Origin: Herbaspirillum huttiense
GTDB lineage: Bacteria; Pseudomonadota; Gammaproteobacteria; Burkholderiales; Burkholderiaceae_D
DNA: 64,000 bases
Direction: 5' to 3'
Assembly (NCBI RefSeq): GCF_004367745.1
Contig: NZ_CP037993.1
Location: 2,294,001-2,358,000, forward strand
The notes under the pieces were generated by a model. The model was not told the origin of the DNA and made no database searches. It worked only from the letters and a program-made list of their open reading frames with translations. The translations under genes and the position numbers were made by a program. The number at the start of each line of letters is the position of its first letter. Position 1 is the stretch's first letter. This document shows, piece by piece, positions 1 to 6,381 of the stretch.

Positions 1-75
1 CGCCAAAGGATCAAGCGTGAGCTTGACAGTGTCGTCCGATTGTTTTTCTACGGAAATTTTTAGCACCTGTTCCAT
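1..75 (-). CDS. Partial hypothetical protein, N-terminal 25 residues
   Basis: A reading frame on the minus strand starts at ATG 75-73 and stays open to the window edge. The visible N-terminus reads MEQVLKISVEKQSDDT. A GAAAGGAA Shine-Dalgarno lies about 6 bases upstream of the ATG, which is the main support for a real gene. It is divergent from the RusA gene at 169. No family can be recognised from 25 residues. Confidence 0.45.
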   Translation of the reverse strand, partial: MEQVLKISVEKQSDDTVKLTLDPLA

Positions 76-168
76 GCGCGTTCCTTTCGTCGTTTCAATT
101 GATCGGGTTGAGAGCCTCAATTGTTGCACGGATGAGAACGCGCACCCTACACACCATGGAGATCTGCA

Positions 169-537
169 ATGAAGCTGGTCGCAGTCACGCTTCCATTCCC
201 GGACAAGGACTTGAATCCGAACAGGGCGAACGGCAAGCACTGGTCTGTCACGTCGGGTTTGCGCAAGAAGGCAAAGCACGTAGGCCACATCCTGGGGCTG
301 GAGGCCGCGCACAGGGCTGGATGGGAGCCGCACGGCCAGGACGTGCCGCTGCGCATCACCTTCGAGATGCCGGATCGCCGGTGGCGCGACCGCGACAACC
401 TGCTTGCCGCAATGAAGCCGAGTCTGGACGGAATTGCATGTGCGCTCGGGGTGGACGACAGCCAGTTCGAGCCTGTGACGCTGCGCCGCACGTATGGCCG
501 CCAGCCTGGCGCAGTGCATATCGAGATCGGCGGCTGA
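169..537 (+). CDS. rusA: RusA-family Holliday junction resolvase
   Basis: A 122-residue protein of the size of RusA/Rap-type crossover-junction endodeoxyribonucleases, which cleave branched DNA as metal-dependent dimers and help resolve phage recombination or replication intermediates before packaging. Visible marks are an N-terminal strand followed by LNPNRANGKHW, then the acidic motif RDRDNLLAAMKPSLDG and a later GVDDSQ, corresponding to the conserved aspartates and lysine of the active site. It is the first gene of a rightward run of small early prophage genes; such resolvases commonly sit upstream of a Q-like antiterminator in lambdoid phages. Family assignment is confident; activity is inferred. 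Confidence 0.88.
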   Translation: MKLVAVTLPFPDKDLNPNRANGKHWSVTSGLRKKAKHVGHILGLEAAHRAGWEPHGQDVPLRITFEMPDRRWRDRDNLLAAMKPSLDGIACALGVDDSQFEPVTLRRTYGRQPGAVHIEIGG

Positions 538-557
538 CATCCACCCTTGGAGGGCAT

Positions 558-887
558 ATGCAGAAGGGGAAAAGCATTCGTGAGCATGTGGCGGAATACC
601 TGGAAGAGCACCCCGGTTCTCTGATGTGGGAAATCCAGTGCGCCATCTTGCAGCTCGGCATTTCCTCCAATTTTGGCGTGGCTTCGGTGATTCGCAATAT
701 GTCGGCGTGCGGGGCCTTGGAGGTGGACAAGACGAATTACAAGGCATTCCGCTACTCCCTGAAGGAAGAAGCTCGCGCCGTGTACCTGGTCGATGCATCC
801 CGCTTTGAGGTGCCGCCGGAGCTGGCTGGCCCTGCTGTTCCACCGCTGGTCTGGTCGATGCGCCATCTGCTCGGCCATGCCGTTTGA
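558..887 (+). CDS. Hypothetical phage protein, possible winged-helix fold
   Basis: A 109-residue protein. The ATG at 558 is preferred because GGAGGG lies 5-10 bases upstream and it follows rusA by 20 bases; the frame is open further upstream but there overlaps rusA. The N-terminal half (SIREHVAEYLEEHPGSLMWE followed by a second helix-rich stretch and NMSACGALEV) resembles the helix pattern of small winged-helix DNA-binding domains, but no diagnostic motif is present. It is probably an early-region regulatory or accessory gene. Function unknown. Confidence 0.65.
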   Translation: MQKGKSIREHVAEYLEEHPGSLMWEIQCAILQLGISSNFGVASVIRNMSACGALEVDKTNYKAFRYSLKEEARAVYLVDASRFEVPPELAGPAVPPLVWSMRHLLGHAV

Positions 888-914
888 TTGATAAGAAGCA
901 ACTAGGAGAGATAC

Positions 915-1268
915 ATGCAAAACGTTCAAGCGGCCGCTGCTCCGCTGGTACTCATTCAGCCCGCCCCGGTGGCGCGCGATCAGGACGGCTACTGGGTCCA
1001 CCCTGAAGAGCCCGACTTCGATGAAGACTGGCAGGCCTACAAAGCTTGGATCGCTGCGCAGGGCTTGGAGCTGAAGATCGATGACCTGGAAGACTATCCG
1101 GACCACGCAGCTCATCACCGCTACTTCGAGGAAGGCGAAGCCGACATCAGTGACTGGGTGAGCGAGCGCCCCGCCGGAGAAGGCTGGTTCACGCTGTCGA
1201 TCCACATGACCGAAGACAGTGCAGTGTGGGTTTGGGCGCGTCGGCGGCAGGAGGGCGCTGCAGCATGA
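915..1268 (+). CDS. Hypothetical acidic phage protein
   Basis: A 117-residue acidic protein rich in Asp, Glu, Trp and Tyr (for example EEPDFDEDWQAYKAWI). The start has a good AGGAGA box 6 bases upstream. It overlaps the next gene by 4 bases (ATGA at 1265-1268), so the two are probably translationally coupled. No family is recognised; its place between rusA and the Q-like gene points to an accessory early function. Confidence 0.65.
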   Translation: MQNVQAAAAPLVLIQPAPVARDQDGYWVHPEEPDFDEDWQAYKAWIAAQGLELKIDDLEDYPDHAAHHRYFEEGEADISDWVSERPAGEGWFTLSIHMTEDSAVWVWARRRQEGAAA

Positions 1269-1498
1269 GCGTCCCATCTACCGCAGATCGCTTCATTGAG
1301 CTGATGGCTGCTATCAAGTCCCTTGACGCTGGAAACGAAGAGCCGATGCGCCATGCTGTCCGCCGTCTTCGGAACAATGCCACTGGGATTCTGGAGGCGG
1401 CCATTACCGAGGCCTGGGTGATGGTGGATGTTGCTCAGCAAATCCCTGGGGACTGCGCCGAAGCCATCGCAGATGCGAAGAAAGAAGGTGCCGCATGA
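1265..1498 (+). CDS. Small helical hypothetical phage protein
   Basis: A 77-residue, mostly helical protein beginning MSVPSTADRFIELMAAIKSL. The start at 1265 overlaps the preceding stop in an ATGA junction; an in-frame upstream start exists but would extend into the previous gene and lacks a better ribosome site. It ends in another ATGA overlap with the following gene at 1495. Function unknown. Confidence 0.6.
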   Translation: MSVPSTADRFIELMAAIKSLDAGNEEPMRHAVRRLRNNATGILEAAITEAWVMVDVAQQIPGDCAEAIADAKKEGAA

Positions 1499-1737
1499 TC
1501 GCCGCCATCCCCGCCGAAGACCGGCCGAGCATCATCCGCCAGAGCATCCCCGAGCCAGGCCAGGACCGCGCGCAGGCATTGAAGACATCGCGGATCGAGG
1601 CCGCGCACCACTATTCCAACGTCCTGCCCAGGCGCTTCAGCGTGCAGCTGCGGGCCAAGATCAACGGCGGCCCGCTGATTTGCTTGAGCTGCGGCGCGAA
1701 GACCAATGAAGACGGCGACCTGCCGTGCGACCACTGA
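1495..1737 (+). CDS. Small protein with possible zinc-binding CxxC motif
   Basis: An 80-residue protein whose C-terminus carries CLSCGAKTNEDGDLPCDH, a pattern (CxxC ... CxH) that could bind zinc. The N-terminal half is basic and helical. It is coupled to the preceding gene by a 4-base ATGA overlap. A small phage DNA- or protein-binding factor is possible, but there is no family match I can name. Confidence 0.6.
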   Translation: MIAAIPAEDRPSIIRQSIPEPGQDRAQALKTSRIEAAHHYSNVLPRRFSVQLRAKINGGPLICLSCGAKTNEDGDLPCDH

Positions 1738-1747
1738 GGGGGGCGAG

Positions 1748-1876
1748 ATGCGCGGTGATGATGTGGAGCTGATTCTGACGCTACTGGCGCTCTTCGGGGC
1801 ATTCGGCGGCGCGCTGGCGGTGCTGCTGCGCCATCTTGCCCGAGAAGGCAGCGCAGGCGCTGACAGGAAGAAATAA
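1748..1876 (+). CDS. 42-residue single-pass membrane protein
   Basis: A short open frame of 42 residues, with ATG at 1748, 10 bases after the preceding stop, and a purine-rich GGGGGGCGAG upstream. It consists of a short acidic head (MRGDDVE), one hydrophobic helix of about 22 residues (LILTLLALFGAFGGALAVLL) and a basic tail (RHLAREG...RKK), the layout of a one-span inner-membrane peptide oriented by the positive-inside rule. The tight packing between neighbours supports a real gene. Function unknown. Confidence 0.5.
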   Translation: MRGDDVELILTLLALFGAFGGALAVLLRHLAREGSAGADRKK

Positions 1877-1886
1877 GGAGAAGTAC

Positions 1887-2408
1887 ATGCGCCAGTCGCG
1901 TTTTACAGCATTGCAGCAGGGTTTGAATGCCACCGCGAAGAAGGTTTTCGCCGTGGTGCCTATCGCGGAGCATTGGACCTCAACCCAGATCGTGGCCGAA
2001 ATGCGGCGCCAGGGAAGCGCTATCGACATGCGGGTGGCCGGCGGCTGCATCGCGGCGCTGTTGAGCGCTGGTCTTGTGGTGGAGGGCAAGCCAGGGCATT
2101 ACGCCCGCGTGAAGGTGAACGAGCACGGCGCGAAGCACGAGGAGCCTGCGCCTCGTCGGGCAATTGAATTTCAAAAGGAGAGCAAAGTGTCGCAAACGAC
2201 AAATATGCAGGCAAAGCCGAATCAGTCCGCTATTGCCAAGCTTGGGGCGCTTTCTGAGCGTGCTGTGGCCATTGGCATGATGCTCAAGACGCTCAGCGAC
2301 GACATTGCGAAGGCGGCAATCGAGATCGATGACGAGGCAGCGGCGCGCGAAATCGAAACTGGGAAGATTCGCCAGCTGCAGCAGCTGCTGAAGGAGATTG
2401 GCGGATGA
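1887..2408 (+). CDS. Hypothetical DNA-binding-like protein with C-terminal coiled coil
   Basis: A 173-residue protein. The ATG at 1887 has AAGGAGAA 6-13 bases upstream, which decides this start over an in-frame one further upstream. Residues about 15-70 look like a winged helix-turn-helix domain (VVPIAEHWTSTQIVAEMRR then CIAALLSAGLVVEG). After a linker, the C-terminal 60 residues are helical with heptad character and end in KIRQLQQLLKEIGG. It overlaps the next gene by 4 bases. It may be a small transcription factor acting with the Q-like gene; that role is inferred. Confidence 0.6.
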   Translation: MRQSRFTALQQGLNATAKKVFAVVPIAEHWTSTQIVAEMRRQGSAIDMRVAGGCIAALLSAGLVVEGKPGHYARVKVNEHGAKHEEPAPRRAIEFQKESKVSQTTNMQAKPNQSAIAKLGALSERAVAIGMMLKTLSDDIAKAAIEIDDEAAAREIETGKIRQLQQLLKEIGG

Positions 2409-2836
2409 GCCCGACAGCGACGAACGAGCGCATGAGCGATAAGCAGCTGGACGCCTACTGCGAGGAGTGGCTGTGGTGGTGCCACACGCGCAAGTTCTAC
2501 TTGCAGGCCGGAGCACAGAACGTGCTGGCGCGCTTCCAGGCAGGGAAGGTGAAGGAGCCGCCCAACGCGCGCAACAGTGCCGAGATGCAGTTCTTCAATG
2601 CTGCGGTGTATGCCATGGCAGATATGAAAGAGCATGCCGAGGCCTTCGCGTGCTTCCGCCTGATGTACATCGAGAAGGCAGGCCACGTGAAGCGCCTGGC
2701 AGATGAGAGAGGTATCTCGCAAAAGACCTATTACAACCGGGCTCGCACATTTGTTCGTAAGGCGATTTCACTCTCGCGCAGCTTTCAAGTGGCGCAGCAG
2801 TCCTTCGATGCCGAGAACCGCGTCGCGAGTGTGTAA
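2405..2836 (+). CDS. Q-like antiterminator / late regulator
   Basis: A 143-residue protein. The N-terminal half is helical and Trp-rich (CEEWLWWCHTRKFY); the C-terminal part ends in a helix-turn-helix resembling sigma region 4: LADERGISQKTYYNRARTFV. This architecture and length match the loose group of phage antitermination/late-activation proteins (Q, ArpU-like) that sit between early genes and the late operon. The context fits: it is the last early gene, and it is followed by a dyad (2831-2848), a terminator (2935-2966) and then late genes. The product name is a family-level inference. Confidence 0.6.
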   Translation: MSPTATNERMSDKQLDAYCEEWLWWCHTRKFYLQAGAQNVLARFQAGKVKEPPNARNSAEMQFFNAAVYAMADMKEHAEAFACFRLMYIEKAGHVKRLADERGISQKTYYNRARTFVRKAISLSRSFQVAQQSFDAENRVASV

Positions 2837-2848
2837 TTAAAATTACAC
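2831..2848. promoter_or_regulatory. Dyad overlapping the stop of the Q-like gene
   Basis: GTGTAATT-AA-AATTACAC is an inverted repeat with 8-base perfect arms and a 2-base centre. It covers the TAA stop of the Q-like gene. A further half-site ATTACAC recurs at 2867-2873, 19 bases downstream of the right arm, and a TAAAAT hexamer follows at 2883-2888. A binding site for a dimeric regulator controlling late transcription is the simplest reading, but no footprint is known. Confidence 0.45.
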
Positions 2849-2934
2849 ATAATAGTTCTGGCCGAGATTACACTTTTCCCGCTAAAATCGGGGTCATTCA
2901 GATAGTCTGAAAAAGTGTCAGAAAAATTTCGATG

Positions 2935-2966
2935 AAGCCCCGGTCCAATTGGACGGGGCTTTTTTG
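2935..2966 (+). terminator. Intrinsic terminator after the Q-like gene
   Basis: AAGCCCCG and CGGGGCTT form a strong stem, extended by an inner TCC/GGA pairing around an AATT loop, followed by a run of six T. In lambda-like logic this would be the tR'-type terminator that a Q protein lets polymerase cross. Confidence 0.8.
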
Positions 2967-3013
2967 TTGCCCTTTTGCTTGATGTGGGGGGGGCTTGAGC
3001 CCAGGAGAAGAGA

Positions 3014-3253
3014 ATGTCGAAGATGCGCGCCAAGATGCAGTTGAACAAGATCGAGCAATTCCCCGGTTGCGAAGTGCTTCACTTCAATGCTGTGGCTGCC
3101 GCGAAGTATCCGGAGGATGGTAGTGACGAAGACAACACCTTCGCCAAGTTCTCGCCCTCGGCCACCCTGAGCCTGACCGTCGCAAATCCTGCGCTGATCG
3201 GGCAATTCAAGCCCGGTGAGAAGTATTACGTCGATTTCACTCCGGTGGAGTGA
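3014..3253 (+). CDS. Hypothetical phage protein, beta-rich
   Basis: A 79-residue protein beginning MSKMRAKMQLNKIEQFPGCE, with AGGAGAAGAG just upstream of the ATG. The C-terminal half (LSLTVANPALIGQFKPGEKYYVDFTPVE) is beta-rich and ends like a small beta-barrel accessory protein. It lies between the late terminator and a phage tRNA. No function can be assigned. Confidence 0.6.
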   Translation: MSKMRAKMQLNKIEQFPGCEVLHFNAVAAAKYPEDGSDEDNTFAKFSPSATLSLTVANPALIGQFKPGEKYYVDFTPVE

Positions 3254-3268
3254 AGTCGAAGGCTTTCT

Positions 3269-3343
3269 GCGTCCGTAGCTCAATGGTAGAGCCGCTGCCT
3301 TCCAAGCAGATGACGAGGAGTTCGATTCTCCCCTGACGCTCCA
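3269..3343 (+). tRNA. Phage-encoded tRNA-Gly(TCC)
   Basis: A 75-base cloverleaf: acceptor arm GCGTCCG pairing with CTGACGC (one C-T mismatch at pair 6-67), D stem GCTC/GAGC, anticodon stem GCTGC/GCAGA with loop CTTCCAA (anticodon TCC) and one weak closing pair, and TTCGATT T loop. The T stem has one outer mismatch. The 3' CCA is encoded at 3341-3343. It lies inside the prophage late region, so it is a phage tRNA and not a host integration target. The mismatches suggest a somewhat decayed or non-standard tRNA. Confidence 0.85.
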
Positions 3344-3369
3344 TGATGTCTCCTCCCTCTTGAGGGTTT

Positions 3370-3392
3370 GCCCGCCACGTGCGGGCTTTTTT
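3370..3392 (+). terminator. Intrinsic terminator downstream of tRNA-Gly
   Basis: GCCCGC-CACGT-GCGGGC forms a six-base-pair GC stem followed directly by six T. It lies 27 bases after the tRNA CCA end and 15 bases before the next start codon. Confidence 0.75.
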
Positions 3393-3407
3393 ATTTCCGG
3401 TGCTCAT

Positions 3408-3608
3408 ATGCTCGCTGATGTCGGTTTGAATAGCCCGCTGGGTTTGTCGGATACCTGGACGGAGTGGTGTGATGTCGAGATCACCAAAGACGGCAGTGAT
3501 CGGGTGGTGAGCATCGTTGCGTCTCGTCCAGATGGCGCTGTGTTCACCAAAACCATTTCCTACAACGGCAGCAAGACCAACATTTCGAAGTGGACGAAAA
3601 CGGCATGA
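3408..3608 (+). CDS. Small hypothetical phage protein
   Basis: A 66-residue protein starting MLADVGLNSPLGLSDTWTEW. The ATG at 3408 is chosen because the longer frame would run through the terminator hairpin upstream. It reads like a short beta protein (EWCDVEITKDGSDRVVSIVASR). It ends in an ATGA overlap with the SGNH-domain gene, so both are probably made together; it may be a partner of that protein. No family recognised. Confidence 0.5.
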   Translation: MLADVGLNSPLGLSDTWTEWCDVEITKDGSDRVVSIVASRPDGAVFTKTISYNGSKTNISKWTKTA

Positions 3609-5401
3609 GTATTACTTCGGCAATGGTTGAGGCGGGCATTTTGGGGCTCGCAAAGATCCCTGTTGTTATCAGTGGAAGTCTCGGTGCCGGCAACGTGCTG
3701 ACTGCGTCGCTGCGCCCCGGCTACTCGGCCACAGGATTCCAGTGGACCCGCAACGGATCGGATATCTCCGGCCAGACTGCCTCCACCTATACCCAATTGA
3801 CCACGGATCGCGGTTCTGTGATTGGCTGCCGAGCCACAGGCTTGGCATATTCGGGCAGCGCCGGAACCGTACCAGTGGTTGCGCCTGGCGCTCCGACCGG
3901 GGTTTCGGTATCCGCCGGTAACGGTTCGGTTACAGGTGCATTCTCTGCCCCGGCAGACAACGGCGGCAGTGCGATCACCGGCTATCAAATGCCGGTCTAT
4001 CGTGCTTCGGATAACCTCTTGCTCGGTACGGCCACGGGTGCCGCCAGCCCTTTGACACTCAGCGGCCTCCCCAACGGGGTTCCGGTGTATATCAAAGTGG
4101 CTGCAGTAAGCGCGGTCGGCGTCGGCGCGCAGTCAGCACCTTCTGCTTCGGTTTCGCCAACGCCGAACACCAACAAAATCGGCACGCTGAAAATGCGGTC
4201 GAACGACTCCTATGTGACTGGAGCCAGTGGACTCCGCACAAGCCACGGAAAATTCGAGGTCGAGGCCGATTTCGAGGCCGTGCGTGTCGTCTACATGAAC
4301 AAATACGGCAGCGGCACGATGCCGAACATCGAAGCCTTGGTAGGGGTGACCGACACCATGGCGTTGAACACCGTGGCCAATTGTTTCTACCCGACAGCGA
4401 ATGGCGTCGCCTACAACTCCATGGCTACTGGCGGCGGCATGGGCTGGAGCCGCGTGACGTTCGGCGGGGCGAACATCGGTGTTCCTGCGGTGAATTCGGG
4501 CGGGTCCAATGGTTGCACCTATCTGGTCTCCGACTGGATTCCATTGAATTCGATTCCCCGCACAGACGTTGTTGGCGGTCGCCCGGGGATCGTGGTGCGG
4601 CTTGCTAACAGTCTTGCTGGTGCTGGCATCATCATCACCAACGGCTCTTTGTCCTCGACCTACAATACGAAGCGGGGCCAGCCGTACTACCGCGAGTGGG
4701 TAACGTCCGACGTAAACAACGACGGCGTGAACACGCTCACCAATGCACCCCCGGTTTCCACTAGCGCCGGATGGGAGATGGCATATTTCCTTGAGTTCAA
4801 GTTCAAAAATCCGGTTCGCAACGTGCATATTACCGGCGACTCGCGGAAGTCTGCGGCCTACAACTCCAGCGGAACTAGCTGGGAGATTGTCGGACTGCGC
4901 GGGCTGTCAACTCCAGCATCGCCAATCTGCATCTCTAACTTCGCGGGCAGCGGTCACTCTCAGCAGCAATTCTTGAAGCTTCTGACCGACTACTGGACGG
5001 CTGGAGGAAATTACCCGACCGACGCCTCGATTCCCGCTTTCTCGCAAAACGGTTTCACTGACCAATCGACATATGCGTCGGCTCAGTCCGCCGTACTGGC
5101 GACAATAGCCGCCCAGAAAATCAAGCTGTTCCAGGACTCTGACTATGCAGTCAACGGCTACGCTGGGGCGAAGGAGACGGAGCGCCAGAAGTGCATCACT
5201 GCGGCAAAAACACTGGCTGCGAGCGGTGCTTCTACTTACGTCGACATTGATACGGTAATCTCGGACTACTCAGTCTCGCCGCCTATCATGAAAGCAATTT
5301 ACGACGATCAGGGCAGCGGGCCGGGCACCGGTGATCACATCCACGCGAACCAGGCCGGGCAAGATCAGATGATGGCAGTGTTGCAAGCGGCTTGGTCCTA
5401 G
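3605..5401 (+). CDS. Ig-like/FnIII/SGNH-hydrolase phage surface protein
   Basis: A 598-residue protein. Residues about 20-85 match the bacterial/phage Ig-like pattern (FQWTRNGSDISGQTASTY ... GSVIGCRATG). Residues about 95-190 match fibronectin type III (PGAPTGVSVSAGNGSV ... APADNGGSAITGY). The C-terminal ~190 residues look like an SGNH/GDSL hydrolase: ITGDSRKSAA carries the block I Ser, and GDHIHANQAGQDQM near the end carries the Asp-x-x-His of block V. The likely role is virion-borne de-esterification of a host surface glycan, or adhesion. The location upstream of the terminase, away from the tail-fibre genes, is unusual. Domain calls are by motif only. Confidence 0.65.
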   Translation: MSITSAMVEAGILGLAKIPVVISGSLGAGNVLTASLRPGYSATGFQWTRNGSDISGQTASTYTQLTTDRGSVIGCRATGLAYSGSAGTVPVVAPGAPTGVSVSAGNGSVTGAFSAPADNGGSAITGYQMPVYRASDNLLLGTATGAASPLTLSGLPNGVPVYIKVAAVSAVGVGAQSAPSASVSPTPNTNKIGTLKMRSNDSYVTGASGLRTSHGKFEVEADFEAVRVVYMNKYGSGTMPNIEALVGVTDTMALNTVANCFYPTANGVAYNSMATGGGMGWSRVTFGGANIGVPAVNSGGSNGCTYLVSDWIPLNSIPRTDVVGGRPGIVVRLANSLAGAGIIITNGSLSSTYNTKRGQPYYREWVTSDVNNDGVNTLTNAPPVSTSAGWEMAYFLEFKFKNPVRNVHITGDSRKSAAYNSSGTSWEIVGLRGLSTPASPICISNFAGSGHSQQQFLKLLTDYWTAGGNYPTDASIPAFSQNGFTDQSTYASAQSAVLATIAAQKIKLFQDSDYAVNGYAGAKETERQKCITAAKTLAASGASTYVDIDTVISDYSVSPPIMKAIYDDQGSGPGTGDHIHANQAGQDQMMAVLQAAWS

Positions 5402-5486
5402 CCATCAGCCCGGTGAGAATTAGTGGAGTTGGGAAATTACCTGTAGTGCTTCTTGAGATCGGTACATTTAAGAGATAAGCGCAGTA

Positions 5487-5807
5487 ATGTCTTCTTCAAA
5501 ACTAAAGATGCTGAAGCAGCGATTGTCGCCAACATCTATGAGCCGGGTCCTTATCATGGCTGAAAGCACTCCCCGCATTCGCGGTCGGCAGTGGATGAAG
5601 ATCAAGACCGATGCCTTAATGGCATCTGATCATTGGTGTGTGTTATGCCTGGCTGAAGGCAGGCAGACCATTGCAGTAGAGGTCGATCACAAGACGCCTT
5701 TGTGGCGAGGCGGATCCAACGAGCAGAGCAACCTTCAAGGTCTTTGCAAGGATCACCACGACGAGAAAACGGCGCGTGAGGCTGCTGAACGAGCCAGGGG
5801 AGAATGA
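5487..5807 (+). CDS. HNH endonuclease
   Basis: A 106-residue protein with a classic zinc-bound HNH core: CVLC at about residue 51, VDHKTPLWRGGSNEQSN with the first catalytic His, then LCKDHHDEKT. HNH proteins of this size next to terminase genes in HK97-type phages are needed for packaging and interact with the large terminase. The 106-base gap between this gene and terS contains overlapping short inverted repeats (GAGGT/ACCTC around 5842-5870) and would be the expected neighbourhood of cos, although cos itself cannot be identified by eye. Confidence 0.88.
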   Translation: MSSSKLKMLKQRLSPTSMSRVLIMAESTPRIRGRQWMKIKTDALMASDHWCVLCLAEGRQTIAVEVDHKTPLWRGGSNEQSNLQGLCKDHHDEKTAREAAERARGE

Positions 5808-5913
5808 TCCGGAGGTGTTGCCCACCGGGGGTATCGAAAGTTGATGAGGTGAAACCTCGGAAACCTCATGCCTTCCCACGCGCAGAAAAAATCCCCTTTT
5901 AGGAGTTTTGTTA

Positions 5914-6357
5914 ATGGCATTAACAGCTAAAAAGAAGCTGTTTGCCGATGCGGTGATGCGCGGGAAGTCCAACAGGGACGCGGCTATCGAGGCCGGTTAC
6001 AGTGCCGCGACTGCCTCGGCAGCAGGATCGCGACTTGTTAAAGACCCCGCCGTCGCTGAATATCTGAAAAAGTGCCGAGGGGAAACTAAAGAGGTGCCGC
6101 CCAAGCCGGCGACGAGCCCTTTTGATATCAATCGGGCGCTCCAATACAGTGACCCTCAAGCGTTCTTGCTGGCAACAATGAATGACTCCGGGACGGAGAA
6201 TAAGCTGCGTATCGATGCGGCTAAAGCACTGATGCCTTTCATGCATCAGAGGTTGGGCGAGGGCGGGAAAAAGGATGCGAAGGACGAGGCGGCTAAGAAG
6301 GCTGCCAGCAAATTCGGCGCGCTGCCGCCACCCTTGAGGCTAGTCAATAAGGGCTAG
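5914..6357 (+). CDS. terS: Terminase small subunit
   Basis: A 147-residue protein with the N-terminal DNA-binding signature of small terminases: LTAKKKLFADAVMRGKSNRD followed by AAIEAGYSAATASAAGSRLV. The C-terminal half is helical and lysine-rich, suitable for oligomerisation and large-subunit contact. ATG 5914 is preferred over a TTG six bases upstream because the AGGAG at 5901-5905 then has an 8-base spacing. TerS recognises the packaging site and loads the large subunit. It is followed after 24 bases by terL. Confidence 0.85.
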   Translation: MALTAKKKLFADAVMRGKSNRDAAIEAGYSAATASAAGSRLVKDPAVAEYLKKCRGETKEVPPKPATSPFDINRALQYSDPQAFLLATMNDSGTENKLRIDAAKALMPFMHQRLGEGGKKDAKDEAAKKAASKFGALPPPLRLVNKG

Positions 6358-6381
6358 CCGAAACAATAGACGGAAGCTTCG

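Noticed and set aside
147..1277. Long minus-strand open frame opposite the early prophage genes
   Set aside because: It lies opposite five well-spaced plus-strand genes that have ribosome sites and ATGA overlaps; its translation is Arg/His/Ser-rich and resembles no family.
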